From Polytrichum commune (taxonomy: Eukaryota > Streptophyta > Polytrichopsida > Polytrichales > Polytrichaceae): DNA of 64,000 nt. Below the pieces are notes generated by a model. That model saw nothing but the letters and a program-made list of their open reading frames with translations. It searched no databases and had not been told where the DNA came from. Made by a program: the position numbers and the translations under genes. Below, in pieces: positions 1-10,911 of this stretch (the stretch's first letter is position 1; every line of letters begins with the position of its first letter). Where the stretch lies: NCBI GenBank assembly GCA_950295325.1, contig OX485804.1, positions 57,536,001 to 57,600,000 of the forward strand, written 5' to 3'.

Positions 1-416
1 ACAGGATTCAGGAGTGCCGAATTGAAACTCACTCGAAGCAATTGGAGCTGTAGCTGCTTCCGCACGAATCTGGCAGCCTCACCACGCCGAATTCCAATGC
101 GGATGACATACAAAACTATAACCCTGGACCCAAGACAAAAGAAAATTTGCAAGCAAGTCATGAGGGTAGATCCATTGCTGCCGGTGAGGAGCGGTGGTCT
201 AGAAATTGAAGGTTTCGGTTCGTCGAAGCTCAATTAGATTGCGACCTTCCTGTTATCGGTACCGAACTGACTGCTTTGAGACCGACCTTGCCCCCGAGGC
301 GCCAGAGCTTGCAACCACTTACTCCATGGCAGCCTGACAATTTTCAGACATTCTAGCTTGTATTTTTATTGTGAATACAGCCATTAAATTTGGAATGGAA
401 CCATGGCACCGGTGAT
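1..416. other. Unassigned, relatively GC-rich stretch
   Basis: No gene is recognised. The third forward frame is nearly open over about 110 codons but is broken by stops, and no start, domain or splice structure convinced me. Base composition is richer in GC than the flanking repeats, so this could be a decayed exon or the 3' end of a gene lying to the left of the window. It ends at an 18-base G run (417-434). Confidence 0.2.
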
Positions 417-430
417 GGGGGGGGGGGGGG

Positions 431-833
431 GGGGAGATTTTTGGGCATAATCGGTTGAGATCCTAGTGTTTCCAAGTCCAACTGGTTGCATGTTGACATC
501 CTTCGGTTTTCTTTTATTAAATTGGGGCATATTCTATAAACCCTCTAAAACGATCGGTGATTTTCTTGCAGTTTTGAACTTCAACCGGTTATTTCTCAAA
601 CTCAGTTGGTTCATCTGTAATTAATTGTTGGTTCCCCCCGATCATAGCATGGCCCGGTGCTGAACAATGTTATAGTAAGCGGTTGGACTTGGAAACACAG
701 ATTGAATGTGGGGAATGTCTGGGAATACTACGTGGAATTCTGTTAGTCCCACATAACATTGTTATGGATCTGAATAATGTTATGCTCAAGGATCTCGACC
801 AATTATGCCCAACAGATCTCCCCGGATACTGTA
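431..833 (+). mobile_element. TIR element, family 'GGGGAGATTTTTGGGC' (copy 1)
   Basis: The left end reads GGGGAGATTTTTGGGCATAA and the right end carries the same sequence inverted with few mismatches, giving terminal inverted repeats (TIRs) of roughly 40 bp around about 400 bp of non-coding DNA. One-ended copies of the left 220 bp recur near 26,846, 31,675 and 32,797 (+) and near 20,740 (-). The element abuts an 18-base G run. No transposase is present, so it is non-autonomous. The superfamily is not clear because no TSD could be read. Confidence 0.5.
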
Positions 834-925
834 GATAACAACAAACCTTTTTAAAAAAAAAAATTTAGGGCGGGAGGGGGGGGGGGTTCTTGTAAGTGTT
901 TCAAAGAGGCTTTCAACACACCTTA

Positions 926-1475
926 GGGCAGGTTTACATCATGGAAGAAGGCCTTTTTTTCCATTGTCCAACTTGATGGTCCAAGATTCATGGTTTGATT
1001 TTTTAAAGAATCAATTTACAAAGCTTTTGGGCCCCTTGCTCGGTGTAAAGCAAATGTGGACCAAGAGGAATGACCGTGCACCAGAAGTGAATGTGTTAAA
1101 TTTTTTAATATATGCCCAAAAAGGGTATTTTTGAAAGAAAAAAAAATTAAGTTTGACCATTCTCTTGTCCTCGTCTTCTCTTCCCCAGAAGAACTTTCAT
1201 TAAAAAAATTTATTACAACATTATTTCTCTGCCATAGGCCCCTATCTTTTTCTACTAGAGCACCTTTTTGGCCTCTCCCACCTCAAAACCCATTGGACCA
1301 TGTCAGTGGATAATGTAGGCCTTAATGTATATCTTTTGGGGACCTTGAACTCCATGATCACTTTGACATTTTTTTCTTGGTGTAAACCAAAGTGGTCCTA
1401 GGACGAGTTTAACAACCAATCATAAATTTTATAAGGCTTTGGGACGACTTCATGGTCCATGGTGTAAATAGCCCC
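926..1475 (+). mobile_element. Tourist-like MITE, family GGGCAGGTTTACA (copy 1)
   Basis: This 550-bp non-coding element begins GGGCAGGTTTACATCATGG and ends in the inverted counterpart (...CCATGGTGTAAATAGCCCC). A second, similar full-length copy lies in the same orientation at 27,129-27,692. TIRs starting with GGG and 3-bp flanks (TTA on the left, TTC on the right) fit the PIF/Harbinger (Tourist) group, with one TSD mismatch. Confidence 0.6.
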
Positions 1476-2218
1476 TTCGCATGTCCTTTTTAAACACCAT
1501 GTGAATTCATCAAGGATTTTCATAGTATTGATTATAGGCAAGTCCAAAATTCGTCCTGGATTTTTTTTTAATTTTTTTATATGTTCAAACCATGTTCAGT
1601 TGAGGCAATTAGACTTTCTAAGGATTTTTTGGAGTAAGTTTATGATCATGTATTATATTAGTTTGCAGTAAGAAGCAACATGTAGTGAAGGATGAATTGG
1701 CATAAGGCCATCTGCGCCACACATTTGCATCAACATATCGAATAAAATTGAGCCAGTAATTTAGGGTTTGTTGGTAGTGCTTGATAAAGAATAAGTACAC
1801 TATACATCCAGTTTAATATGGTCCAAGTACTTATCAACAACCCATGTAAATGAACTTGATTTAGTGAGGCCCACACTACTTATTTATCACCCACGTAAAT
1901 GATTTTGCAATCAATAGGTGGCAACTAGAGAAGGTAACGGCCATACAATTGTTGCTATATGGCAATACATAGAGGTCACTCTAATTAACAACACATGGGA
2001 CATCAATTTAACACTACACTACACTACACTATATCTATCTATCTATCTATCTATAGTGTAGTGTATGCTAAATATGGTATTTAGTGTCACTTACGATTGA
2101 GAGTTACACAATGTTATAAAGAATGTAATTTTTTTACCAAGTAAAGATGTTAATGTTCTATAATGTCCAAACAATCAAGTTGACCTTTGTTGGCAAAAAA
2201 TGAGATATAAAGTAAATA
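1476..2218. other. No gene seen; microsatellites inside
   Basis: AT-rich non-coding sequence. It contains an ACACT-type run followed by an ATCT repeat at about 2,011-2,055, next to a copy of the palindromic 'AAATATGGTATTTAGTGTCA' motif that marks ends of another MITE family seen around 6.8, 29.2 and 31.0 kb. Confidence 0.4.
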
Positions 2219-2563
2219 CACCCTAACCTCCGTAATGTCACTCCCCCTCTTCTATCCCCAAACTCTAGGGAATGGGCGTGTTTAGTTTAAATCTCCTTCC
2301 TCGTTGTCATATCCCCCCCCCCCAAATATCACAGGTTTTGACAGTAAAATAATCCACCAAAGAATTCAAATCACACACTCACAAGCATCACGTTGTCATC
2401 ATTACCATCATTGTCATTATTGCAATATTGCCTTTGTATTATTCCATAACATTACATGCTACACTAATTCTCTATCATCATGCATCCACGTCAACAGTAT
2501 AAACCTCCTTAGTATCTCATGCGCTTTGGTTGCCGCATGCGTGATATTAGGGAAGTTAGAGTG
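2219..2563. mobile_element. TA-flanked MITE, family CACTCTAACCTCCGTAATGTC (copy 1)
   Basis: A 345-bp element begins CACCCTAACCTCCGTAATGT and ends in the inverted form (...GGAAGTTAGAGTG), flanked by TA on both sides. Sister copies with the same ends and the same TA flanks sit at 22,462-22,924 and 28,501-28,849. A TA duplication fits the Tc1/mariner (Stowaway) group. The TIR is not the classic Stowaway CTCCCTCC, so the superfamily call is tentative. Confidence 0.6.
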
Positions 2564-3739
2564 TAGTTATAGCGTTGCATAATTTCAAATAGTAAGCGAC
2601 ACTAAATGCGATATTTAGTGTAGTGAAATTTTTCAACACAAGATTGGCATATTTATGGATAGTGGGATGTGCCAACAACGCCGATATAGACCTCGCATTG
2701 ACACATGGCACGATTTGATCCCCTAACCTAATGAACACCCAGTCAATAACGAAACTTATTTGACACCACCAATGCACGAGGTTAGCCACTTGTTGCATGC
2801 ATTAAGGTACGTGGGCCTAACTTGGGTACTCATCTCAAACGGACACCTTTATTTGTGTGGTGAGGGGGGGAGGACCTATAACATTCAATAAGAAAAAGAA
2901 TCATCTTCACTCTCACAATGACGAAGATATTTATATAAGTTCCAAATATTATGAGGAAAATGATTACAAGCATGATTTGGATTTGTTAATAATCTCTCAC
3001 TAATTGTGTGTTTCATATCCTATGTGAGGGTGGGTGTAGAGTTGAATTTATCCATTAAAGGTTTGCTTACCTTATATATGATGCAACTTTTCAATCAAGA
3101 ATGCACTGGGTACATAGCTGACTCTCCCATTGACTACTACAACATTGGTACACCATTGTTGGCACTAATGCCTATTAGTGGTGGCCCATACTGTAAGGTG
3201 GTGTGGCAAAGAAAGATTGCATGGCCACGTACTCATGTAAAAGCACCTATCGTGGACACTTTGAGCAGTATGGTCCCTCACCTAACAGGGACAAATACTT
3301 CAATATTTCATTCAATTTAACAATGACATTGAAACCACATGAATCGAAGTATACCTAATCTATGTAGAAATGTTCAACGTTACAAACCTCATTCAGACAG
3401 CCATAACTTGAATCTACATGGAAGTAGAAGCTTGATGTTTTGTGTGGCCTTCCCAACAGGCTAGAACTTTTCACTTTAACCTATTTCAACCATTATATAT
3501 CTATGCAATATCTAGCTGCAGTCCAATTCAATGTCACTAGACCCCAAAAATCAATGGAAACGAAACCACATTTGTTTTTTAAAACAATATGGTTGACAAC
3601 CTAGAATAAGGGTCACGTGCTAGAAGAGTTGTGTTATATCATCTTGGCAAATATTTAATGTACAGAAATTGTATATTTAGCACAAAGATGTTTCAACTTG
3701 GAAAATAAAGTTTTAATCACTACAAGCATACGAGTCTTA
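2564..3739. other. No gene; dispersed repeat sequence
   Basis: This stretch has one end of the 'ATTTAGTGTAGTG' MITE family (about 2,590-2,626). At 2,880-3,040 it has a reverse copy of the most abundant dispersed repeat in the window, other copies of which lie at 8.2, 38.7, 39.9, 44.3 and 61-63 kb. The 104-codon ORF at 3,006-3,320 starts inside that repeat and has no recognisable domain. At about 3,718 a CACTACAAGCATACGAGTC motif marks a further repeat, also present at 28,853, that became the target of the next insertion. Confidence 0.4.
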
Positions 3740-4299
3740 GGGCCACTTCACACTATGGCCATCCAAGTCGAGAGGCCATGGGACTCAATGGCCAAATTTT
3801 GTTGAGAGTCCAAAGAAATGGGTTGAGAATAACATCCAATAAAATGTAGGAATTGGAGCCTTCAGCCAGGCATAGTGTGAAGCCTCCAAAGGCTAAGCCC
3901 AAAGTCCAAACCTTTGGCCATGAACTCCCATGGTGTCTCAACTTGGACAACCATAGTGTGGAGCCTCCAAAGGCCAAGCCCAAACCCAGAGGAGCATCCC
4001 ACTTTATTCCTTGCCCAAAACAACCCCTTCACTCTAATGGCCAAGATCTTGTCAGTTTTTAATTATTTTTTAATGAAAAAGAATCTACGGCCTCTCAACC
4101 ATAGTTTGGGTTTCCAATCTTGTCCAGCCCAAACTTCCTGCAAGAGTCCGTCACCTTGGCAAAAAGTATTGCCATGTAGGCATTTGGAGAGCTGCGACCT
4201 TTGGACTTTGGCCTTAGTGTGAAGGGTCAAGAGGCCGAATTCTTGGTTTCTTGCAATCTGATTGATGGGAATTGATGGCCTCTCGACCTTCGGCCATAG

Positions 4300-5814
4300 T
4301 GTAACATGGGCCACTATTGGTACATGTTGACTAGAACTAAGATAACGGTAGTCTAGAATGAGTTTAAAGTAAAAGCATAGAGTTCATTATAGTTGAACTT
4401 GATTTTTACTTTAATTAAACTTAAGACAATTAGGCATGGTGGGGAGGTATATAAAGGGCTCTTGCACAAGGGTGAGGGATCTTTATCATATTTCGTGGTT
4501 GGATGGTTCATGCCAAAGTAATTTCCAACGAGAAATTAGAGTTTTTTGTTACATTTTAAATAAGTAAACAATGACCAAAAACCTTGAAATCTACATTAAA
4601 AAAATATCTAGTGGGCTTCGGAGATAAGAAAATTGGTTTACTTTATTTGTATCAAAGTTCAAGGAATCAAGTACAAAATCAAATTCATATCTTAGCCTCT
4701 AAGATTTGAACAAGATAATCCAAAAATTCTAATCTTGATCTCCTATCTACCTCAACAGATTGCCCACAATCTTTCTGTTGAGTTTCTAAAAATCTTTTTC
4801 CACTTTGTCACTAGTGGAATTAGACTTCTTAGGGCAAGTATTAGCCCTATGGCCCTTTCCTTCACAAAAGTAGCATTTTCTTTCTTTCTTTAAAGCTGCA
4901 ACTCTTTTGTAATCAATCTCCCTACCATTAGTGAACTTCGTGGTAGATTTCTTCTGATTCTTGATTGGACCACCTACTCCTATAGAAGGAGTCTTTTTCT
5001 CACCGTTCTTAGTAGTTGCAATCCCCAACCTTGCCTTAACTTGTTGGAGATTAGAATCCACAAAAACGGCATAGGTAACTAGCCTCTGAAAATCCTCCCA
5101 AGGTTGGGCATCATTCAATGGGTCCACCACTACCTTTAGTTTATTTATGGCTTTAATCCCTCAATAGAATAGTGAATCTTATCACCAACACTCATGAGTG
5201 AAGTAACAACTTTTGCACACGAGTTTTGAAACTCTTTGGCATAACTTTTAATTGATGAGTGTTCAGATAACTTACCAAGTTTGGCATGGGCACGCTTACA
5301 CTTCATTAACTCCTTAATTATGTTGGTTTCCAACATCGCCAACTTCACCTCAGTGCGCTTCTTGGCCCTCTTCAATTCCTCCATCTCTAGCATAAGATTT
5401 TGAATAGTGATACTATTCTCTAACTTGTTCTCCATCTCTAGAGATACTGAGACATTTGTCTCAAGAGCCATCTTCCTCTTAAAACTAAAAACCGGCTCTA
5501 ATACCAAAATGTAACAAAAAGCTCTAATTTCTCGTTGGAAATTACTTTGGCATGAACCACCCAACCACGAGATATGAAAAAGATCCCTCACCCTTGCGCA
5601 AGAGCCCTTTATATACCTCCCCACCATGCCCGGTTGTCTTAAGTGTAACTAAAGTAAAAAGCAAGTTCAACTATAATGAATTCTATGCTTTTACTTCAAC
5701 CTAAGTAAAAAGCAAGTTCAACTATAATGAACTCTATGCTTTTACTTTAAACTCATTCTAGACTATCGTTATCTTAGTTCTAGTCAACATGTACCAATAG
5801 TGGCTCATGTTACA
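4300..5814 (-). mobile_element. Gag-only LTR retroelement with inverted (head-to-head) LTRs
   Basis: Two LTR copies, 4,300-4,553 (+) and 5,510-5,814 (-), begin TGTAACATG and end TTTTTTGTTACA, with a shared TATATAAAGGGCTCTTG segment. The right LTR carries an extra tandem duplication of about 50 bp. Three bases inside the right LTR is the primer-binding site TGGTATTAGAGCC (5,494-5,506, minus), followed by gag at 5,471. The LTRs point towards each other instead of being direct repeats, and no PBS follows the left LTR. The whole 1,515-bp unit is flanked by a 5-bp duplication, CATAG (4,295-4,299 and 5,815-5,819), so it appears to have integrated as one piece. Confidence 0.75.
4786..5471 (-). pseudogene. 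gag: Retrotransposon gag with CCHC zinc knuckle, frameshifted
   Basis: The start is the first ATG downstream of the PBS (MALETNVSVSLEMENK). The first part is charged and coiled-coil-like (ENKLENS...LEMEELKRAKKR), followed by SYAKEFQNSCAKVVTSLMSVGDKIHY, a gag-like core. Near 5,145-5,150 the frame shifts, after which the next frame continues with VDPLNDAQPWEDFQRL and a nucleic-acid-binding knuckle CYFCEGKGHRANTC (CX2CX4HX4C). The sequence stops at 4,786 before any protease, RT or integrase. The length is far below a full gag-pol, so this is a non-autonomous, broken copy. The knuckle and PBS type support an LTR retrotransposon; copia versus gypsy is not decided. Confidence 0.75.
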
Positions 5815-5925
5815 CATAGTGTGAAGCGGCTCTTAGACAACCTGTCCTAGGCCACTAAAAATAAGAAATATCGGTTATTGTGTTGAATCGACATTTTTTT
5901 GAGTTTTACATTACATATTGCTCCG

Positions 5926-6019
5926 TAACATTATTCAAATCCATAACAATGTTATTTAGGACTGAAAAGTATTCCACAATCAGTCCCACTGAACATTGTT
6001 ATGAATTTGAATAATGTTA
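5926..6019. repeat. Short hairpin (foldback) element
   Basis: The arms TAACATTATTCAAATCCATA and its near-perfect inverse (…GAATTTGAATAATGTTA) surround a loop of about 40 bases, which would give a long stem. One arm recurs at about 745-790 inside the element at 431-833, so it is a mobile or captured unit. Confidence 0.5.
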
Positions 6020-6480
6020 TGTCAAGTTTCATATGCTAGTAATGAATTGCAAGTGTTTCTTGGTAATTTGTGAAAAGTTTAAGAATTCACAAACTTGTTG
6101 GGCTCATTTTCAATTTTGGGATTTAGTTTTGAAATAAGTGGGTCCATGGTCGGAAAGATTGAGCACCAGATGTTGATATGTAAGAGGTCCCAATGTAAGA
6201 TGGGAGCATTCGGAATGGGGGCACTAGAATGGAGGGAAATAATAATCTCCTACCATTCATCAGTTCATTTAACCGTGTGATTCACAGTGGGGGAAGAAAG
6301 AGCCACTTGCAGGTGAACTTGAACCGATATGTGAATAGTTGCTTGTAGTGACTAAGGGAAAATGACCCTCAAATAGGTAAGTCATGGCAACACTTAAATG
6401 CTTGACGAACATAAGACAATTTTATGCACGAGGACAAGAAAGCAACATGATACTAAACCTTCTTAAATCAGATAGTAAAT

Positions 6481-6573
6481 TCCCGGTGGTGAAATCTTCT
6501 CTTTACTTGATGAACACCTAGCCAAGTGCCCACAAGTCTCATGTGTTCTAAAAATATATATTTTTGAAATAAA
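6481..6573 (+). mobile_element. 5'-truncated SINE fragment
   Basis: This stretch matches the body of the SINE at 7,103-7,294 (shared GTGAAATCTTCTCTTTACTTGA-like core) but lacks the tRNA-related head. It ends in an A/T-rich tail and is flanked by a 9-bp duplication ATAGTAAAT (6,472-6,480 and 6,574-6,582), as expected of a 5'-truncated target-primed insertion. Confidence 0.6.
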
Positions 6574-6596
6574 ATAGTAAATAGGAGCAAATGCTA

Positions 6597-6610
6597 CCCC
6601 CCCCCCCCCC
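6597..6610. repeat. C14 homopolymer
   Basis: Fourteen consecutive C. It is one of at least nine G or C runs of 11 or more bases in this window (others at 417, 876, 2,313, 13,676, 41,903, 43,294, 63,331 and 63,764). Confidence 0.9.
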
Positions 6611-6786
6611 ATGTAGGGGTATGTAAACATAACACTCAAGTAGAAGCCATCTACTGCAAAGGTTGGCATGAAAACCTAACATGTACCAAGGGGAGTCTTG
6701 CACAAAGATATGGCCAACAGGCTCATATTCATGTTGGTAAAAATGTTGATGTTGGTTTTTGAACAACCTCCCTTTACACCCATTTA

Positions 6787-7338
6787 TGATATTTAGTGTC
6801 ACTTACACTATTTGTGGAGGGCCTAAACGAGTTGCCTAGAGGTCTAGTAGTGTGACGTCCATTAGTTGTCAACATGACACTATTTGGCAAGATGGTAACT
6901 TTTTGAAGTGCATGATTATTTACATTATGACATTTGGTGTAGCACTATGGGGTGCTTGAGATGGTAATTTTTTTGCTACATGAAGATATTATTGAGCATG
7001 CATGTAACAAATAGGTTTACCCTTAGTGTAACCACATGTAACTAAGGGTAAACCTATTGGCCACTAGTGTAACATTAGGTAGGCCTCATAATAGGGTGAA
7101 TGTGGTCCGAGACATCCCTAAACTACCGGATGATGGTGGAGAGATACCCAAATCTCAAGGAAGAGGTTGGTGGTTCGATTCCTGGCAGTGAAATCTCCTC
7201 TTTACTTGACGGAAAACTTACTAGGTGGTCAACTACCTCCTGTGCTTTGGTGCTGGCATGTCGGCCTTTTGTCTCAACATATATAATTAAATAAATAATA
7301 GGGTGAATGACACTAAATGCCATATATATAGTGTAGTG
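6787..7338. mobile_element. MITE of the ATTTAGTGTCAC family with a SINE inserted
   Basis: The left end GATATTTAGTGTCACTTAC and right end GACACTAAATGCCATATATA are inverted counterparts. The internal sequence (CCTAAAC..GTTGCCTAGAGGTC) is shared, reversed, with elements ending near 29,614 and 31,578. Removing the 192-bp SINE and its duplication leaves about 345 bp. It is inserted in an older repeat whose halves (6,240-6,400 and 7,340-7,510) are contiguous in GLOX intron 1 at about 37,070-37,460. Confidence 0.5.
7103..7294 (+). mobile_element. tRNA-derived SINE, 192 bp, with 15-bp TSD
   Basis: A Pol III type B box GGTTCGATTCC is at 7,172-7,182 and a degenerate A box (TGATGGTGGAGA) starts at 7,131. 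The body is about 110 bp and the 3' tail is AATTAAATAA. The element is bracketed by a perfect 15-bp duplication ATAATAGGGTGAATG (7,088-7,102 and 7,295-7,309), which fixes both ends. No ORF is expected: a SINE is moved by a partner LINE's machinery. It differs from the 370-bp SINE at 24,203. Confidence 0.8.
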
Positions 7339-7509
7339 CAATCACAAGTTTTCACATGAGCCATGTGCCCATATAGTACTTGTCATGATGTGGATTCCTT
7401 GTTCATTTGTTTGCTATTTCTTTTGCCAAATCTTTTTGGCATGTGGAAGAGGGATACTAGTGCTAAGTTAATGAACCCAATTTCGATTGGGAACAAACAA
7501 ACATAGAGG

Positions 7510-8229
7510 GCACTTGCCCCAAATTCCAATGCATGTATCACCCTAACATTATTTAGTTAAGTTTGTACATTGGGTGAGGCAGTAATACGCTAGATTCTAT
7601 TCAAAATCATACGCATAGCAAATATTGTTCTCATAGCAAAGCACTGTACTAGCAAATTCAAGTTGAAAAACTTGGGTGAAGCAATGTACCAATATTATTA
7701 GAATGGAACGGCTGATAACAACCGAATAATGTTATGACATACATGCACATGAACATTAGAATTGAGAAGGCTTTTGAAAAACCTAGTTTTCAGGTTGTTT
7801 GTAGGCATTCTCCATGGGACCTGGGATAGCTATGTCAATGGACGTAAGTTAAATATATACAAGCCAATTTTGTGACATATGTACTTATAATATATTATAT
7901 CTCTATTATTTAAAGGACCATGGAAAATGTGTTTGTTCTAGCGTCATAAAATGCAACACCCATGTCATGTCAAATAAGCTTGGTTGACATAGTAAGGTTA
8001 TCTTTAAAGGTGAGAGCAACCATTTAATGTTTGGAGGTGCAACTTGTCTTTGGTCGGAACCTCTTTGGTTCCAACAAATACTCCGGATATAAGCCAAGCT
8101 AGTGTTGAATGAACACTTTAAGCTTTGAACCCAATTAGGTTGTGAGCCACGTGATTAATGTGAGATGATTGCCGAATTCAAATCATGTCTATAGTCATTT
8201 GTCTCATAATGTTTGTAGCTCATATGAAT
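7510..8229. other. No gene seen
   Basis: AT-rich sequence with short random ORFs only. I saw no domain, splice structure or TIR pair. Confidence 0.35.
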
Positions 8230-8470
8230 ACCTTATTCATCATTAAAGTAAGATTCTCAATGTGACTAAATGGTCATATAGGCCCCTTGCCCCCCAAATA
8301 TGTTGACTATTGGGCCTTGAATGGTTACCATATTTTGAGCACAATCCAATCTCTTTTAAACACATGTCTTTTTGGTGTGTGTTCTTACATCCACACCTAA
8401 GCACACACCGCTCAAATATAGTTGTCCAATCAAGAAAAGTAACCATGAAATGCATGCTTACCTTAGACAT
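8230..8470 (+). repeat. Abundant dispersed repeat (family R1)
   Basis: Its diagnostic pieces are a 'TTCATTATCAAAG' motif, 'GGTCATATAGG.CCC', 'AATCTCTTTTAAACACATGTC' and 'CACTCAAATATAGGTGTCC'. At least a dozen full or partial copies occur: forward at 25,540, 38,690, 39,850, 43,855, 44,340, 61,000, 61,245, 62,230, 62,480, 63,160 and 63,600, and reversed near 2,880, 18,165, 27,985 and 48,290. No coding capacity or clear TIR was found. It may be a solo LTR or a MITE. Confidence 0.5.
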
Positions 8471-10898
8471 GCTAAGCTCACCACCCTTGTCGCTCTCTCG
8501 TTGCTCCCAAGAAGTCCCAAACTCAATTTACATGTTTCCAAGAAAAAATGACTATAGTTGAGAATAAACAATGTTGAGGTCAAAATGAGGAATAAAATCT
8601 CTTTGACCCTTATATTTATTTAAAGTTTCAAACATGGGAAAGACAAGATGTACAAGAATAGAAGTTCTAAGAATCTCGAGGATTTTTCTCATGTTTCACA
8701 CTCTAACCCATTTTTTAAAAGGATGACTTTAATATCAAACAATTTGTGCGTCCTTGTCATGCTCCACACATAATAGTGTTAAGCCCTAAGCATTTGAGAG
8801 GTTCATCTTGGTCTCGACATGCACAAAAACATGTACTTGAACTACACACTTTTATTTGAGCTAGTTGCGTAAAACAAAATATCCCTAAATGAATTTTACA
8901 CATTCATCAAGGGCACTATTCAAATCAGTTTAATGTAGTTGTAAGATTTGGACTTGAATACACAACCTCATTGTTATTGATGCGAATACATACTTAATAT
9001 GTTGACCATCAATTCATGCATGATCAATGCCGTGAGCGATTTTTGAAGAATGTGGGGTCATTATGGAAGAAAATGTTCGGGACTTTGAATCGGAAGATCA
9101 AGAATAATGATTGGAAATCCAACCGTATGGACGTGAGAAACATGAAATGAGAAAAAAATTCTTTCTTTTCTTTTCTTTTCTTTTCTTTTCTTTTCTTTTT
9201 TTGAGCCATTGAGTGTAAGAAAATATTCTTTGTGAGGGCCTAAGTCCCTTTCTATGTCACAAGAGGTAGCTACCCAGACATTTTTGCAGCTTATTTTGGC
9301 CAAATTAAAAGAGATGCATTCCATAGCAAATTAACAAGTCTAGTTGATGCCTCAGATGGCAATATATAGCTAACATATATACAAAAGTATTGTTAAATTT
9401 TCAATTTTAATAATGCAATTATGAATGTTAGCTGGAACTTGCGATGTGTGAAATGTCATAGGAGTAGAAAAACATGGCTAAATCTTCTAGTGTTTAAATT
9501 GGTCAAGTGAAACCCCCCACATGGGCATCAAAACTACAAGAATGAACCCTACAACATGATGCAGCCTACTTAATTAGCTCATATAAAGGAATAGACAACC
9601 TTCCAAGGTCAACCTCGAGAACCAAATCCAACACATGTTATAACATGTACAAGCACCTTGTGGAGTCATTTTTTTGCAAATCTTATCTCTATTAGAAATA
9701 CAATGAGAAAGGAGGTAAAATATAATTAGTTATTCAATTAGCATGTGACATTTTAGGCCATAAGCTAAGAGATATAGAAAGATAGATTTTGAAAAGCTAT
9801 GGTCTAATAAGAGTGGTCACAATGGTAGAAAATCAACACATGCCTCCTTATTTCTATTAATATGTTATGATTCCTCTTGAGAAGGGTAATAGACCATAAT
9901 CTCACATACATTGAACCTATGTTATTTTGGCAATTGTGAGGAAATTGTGTAGCATGAATGAGAGGGCCATTGTCTTTGTAAAGAATCAAGGATCAAAGAT
10001 TGATCTTTGCTTATTTTATTGTACCCTAGTTGAGAGAACTAGTGGCTATAGTTTTCGGTGCTAAGGAGCGATTCTTTAGAGCACCAATTGCACCCCAATG
10101 TCGGTACCAATTTATGAGATGATGTTTAAGTAAATCGAACTTGGAGGAATTTTGTGGTTGAGTCTATGGTATGATGTGTAGTCAGTGCAAAGGTGAAGTC
10201 TTATTGTGTGAGAAAGACTACATGCCCTTTAAGATTGTTTAAGAATTAAAAGGATTGTGCTTGATTTTAAGACACATAGTCAAATTGTTTGAGCAATTGA
10301 GTAAGAGAAGAAAGAAAAAGATATTGCATTGGCCAGTCAATCGTCTTAAGTTTACTATGAGTGAGTCACATGGAGTAGTATGACAGATTGCAATTATTTG
10401 AGAATAAGTCACATTGCTGAAAGTTGGTAATGCAAAGTAATTCAGACACCATTGTAGGCCTAGGCTATGGTTTGTGGGAAGTCTAAGAGACTGGTCATTT
10501 TGAAAAACAACACTTAAGTGATAGGTTTGGTCTTATGAAAGCCAATATTAACAAAGAATGTTTCCTTGTGGAGAATGAACGTACCTCTATGTTATTAAGA
10601 AGAGATAATAGCCCATTGAGGTTATAATCTTATTGAATGAAAATTCGTTGAAGAGATTTTTAGGATTTCACTATAGTCTGAGAAGTCATAAGTGCATGAA
10701 TTATTGTCCTTGGACAGAGTGTTCAAAGAGAATGTGTTGATCTCCTATATTTAATGGTAATGGAGAGGATCAAATCTTCGATTCTCATGTAGACTATCGC
10801 TTGGATGTGAGAATGAAGTTGAATGATAACCAAACTAAGTTGTCAAATACATATTATGCATTATTTTGAGAGACTAAGAGGTTGAGAGGAATTTATAT
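8471..10898. other. No gene seen; CTTTT microsatellite at 9,161-9,202
   Basis: Only short ORFs are present. The lysine-rich ORFs at 9,024-9,324 are translations of a (CTTTT)n repeat. The segment from about 9,980 to 10,898 joins with 15,617-16,400 as the pre-insertion site of the LINE. It looks like one older sequence of unknown nature, with no intact frame. Confidence 0.4.
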
Positions 10899-10911
10899 CC
10901 GAATGAGAGGC

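Larger units (their letters stand above)
3740..5832. mobile_element. Harbinger-like TIR element, GGGCCACTTCACAC family (copy 1), interrupted
   Basis: The left end is GGGCCACTTCACACTATGGCC. The right end is its degenerate inverse, GGCCATAG(insert)TGTGAAGCGGCTC, and TTA flanks both sides (3,737-3,739 and 5,833-5,835). Without the 1,515-bp LTR element and its 5-bp duplication the original element is about 573 bp. Inner copies of CATAGTGTGAAGCCTCCAAA and AAGGCCAAGCCCAAA make it internally repetitive. GGG-type TIRs with a TTA/TCA target site fit PIF/Harbinger. Relatives lie at 31,901-32,402 and from 63,959 to the window edge. Confidence 0.65.

Noticed and set aside
3006-3320. 104-codon ORF
   Set aside because: Starts inside an R1 repeat and has no domain; the 3' half has no sign of selection that can be seen.
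4300-5814. TIR DNA transposon that captured a gag fragment
   Set aside because: The inverted ends have TG...CA limits, an internal TATA-like promoter and a tRNA-Met PBS adjoining the right copy, all of which are LTR features; the 5-bp TSD also fits an LTR integrase.
9024-9324. Lysine-rich ORFs
   Set aside because: Product of a (CTTTT)n microsatellite.
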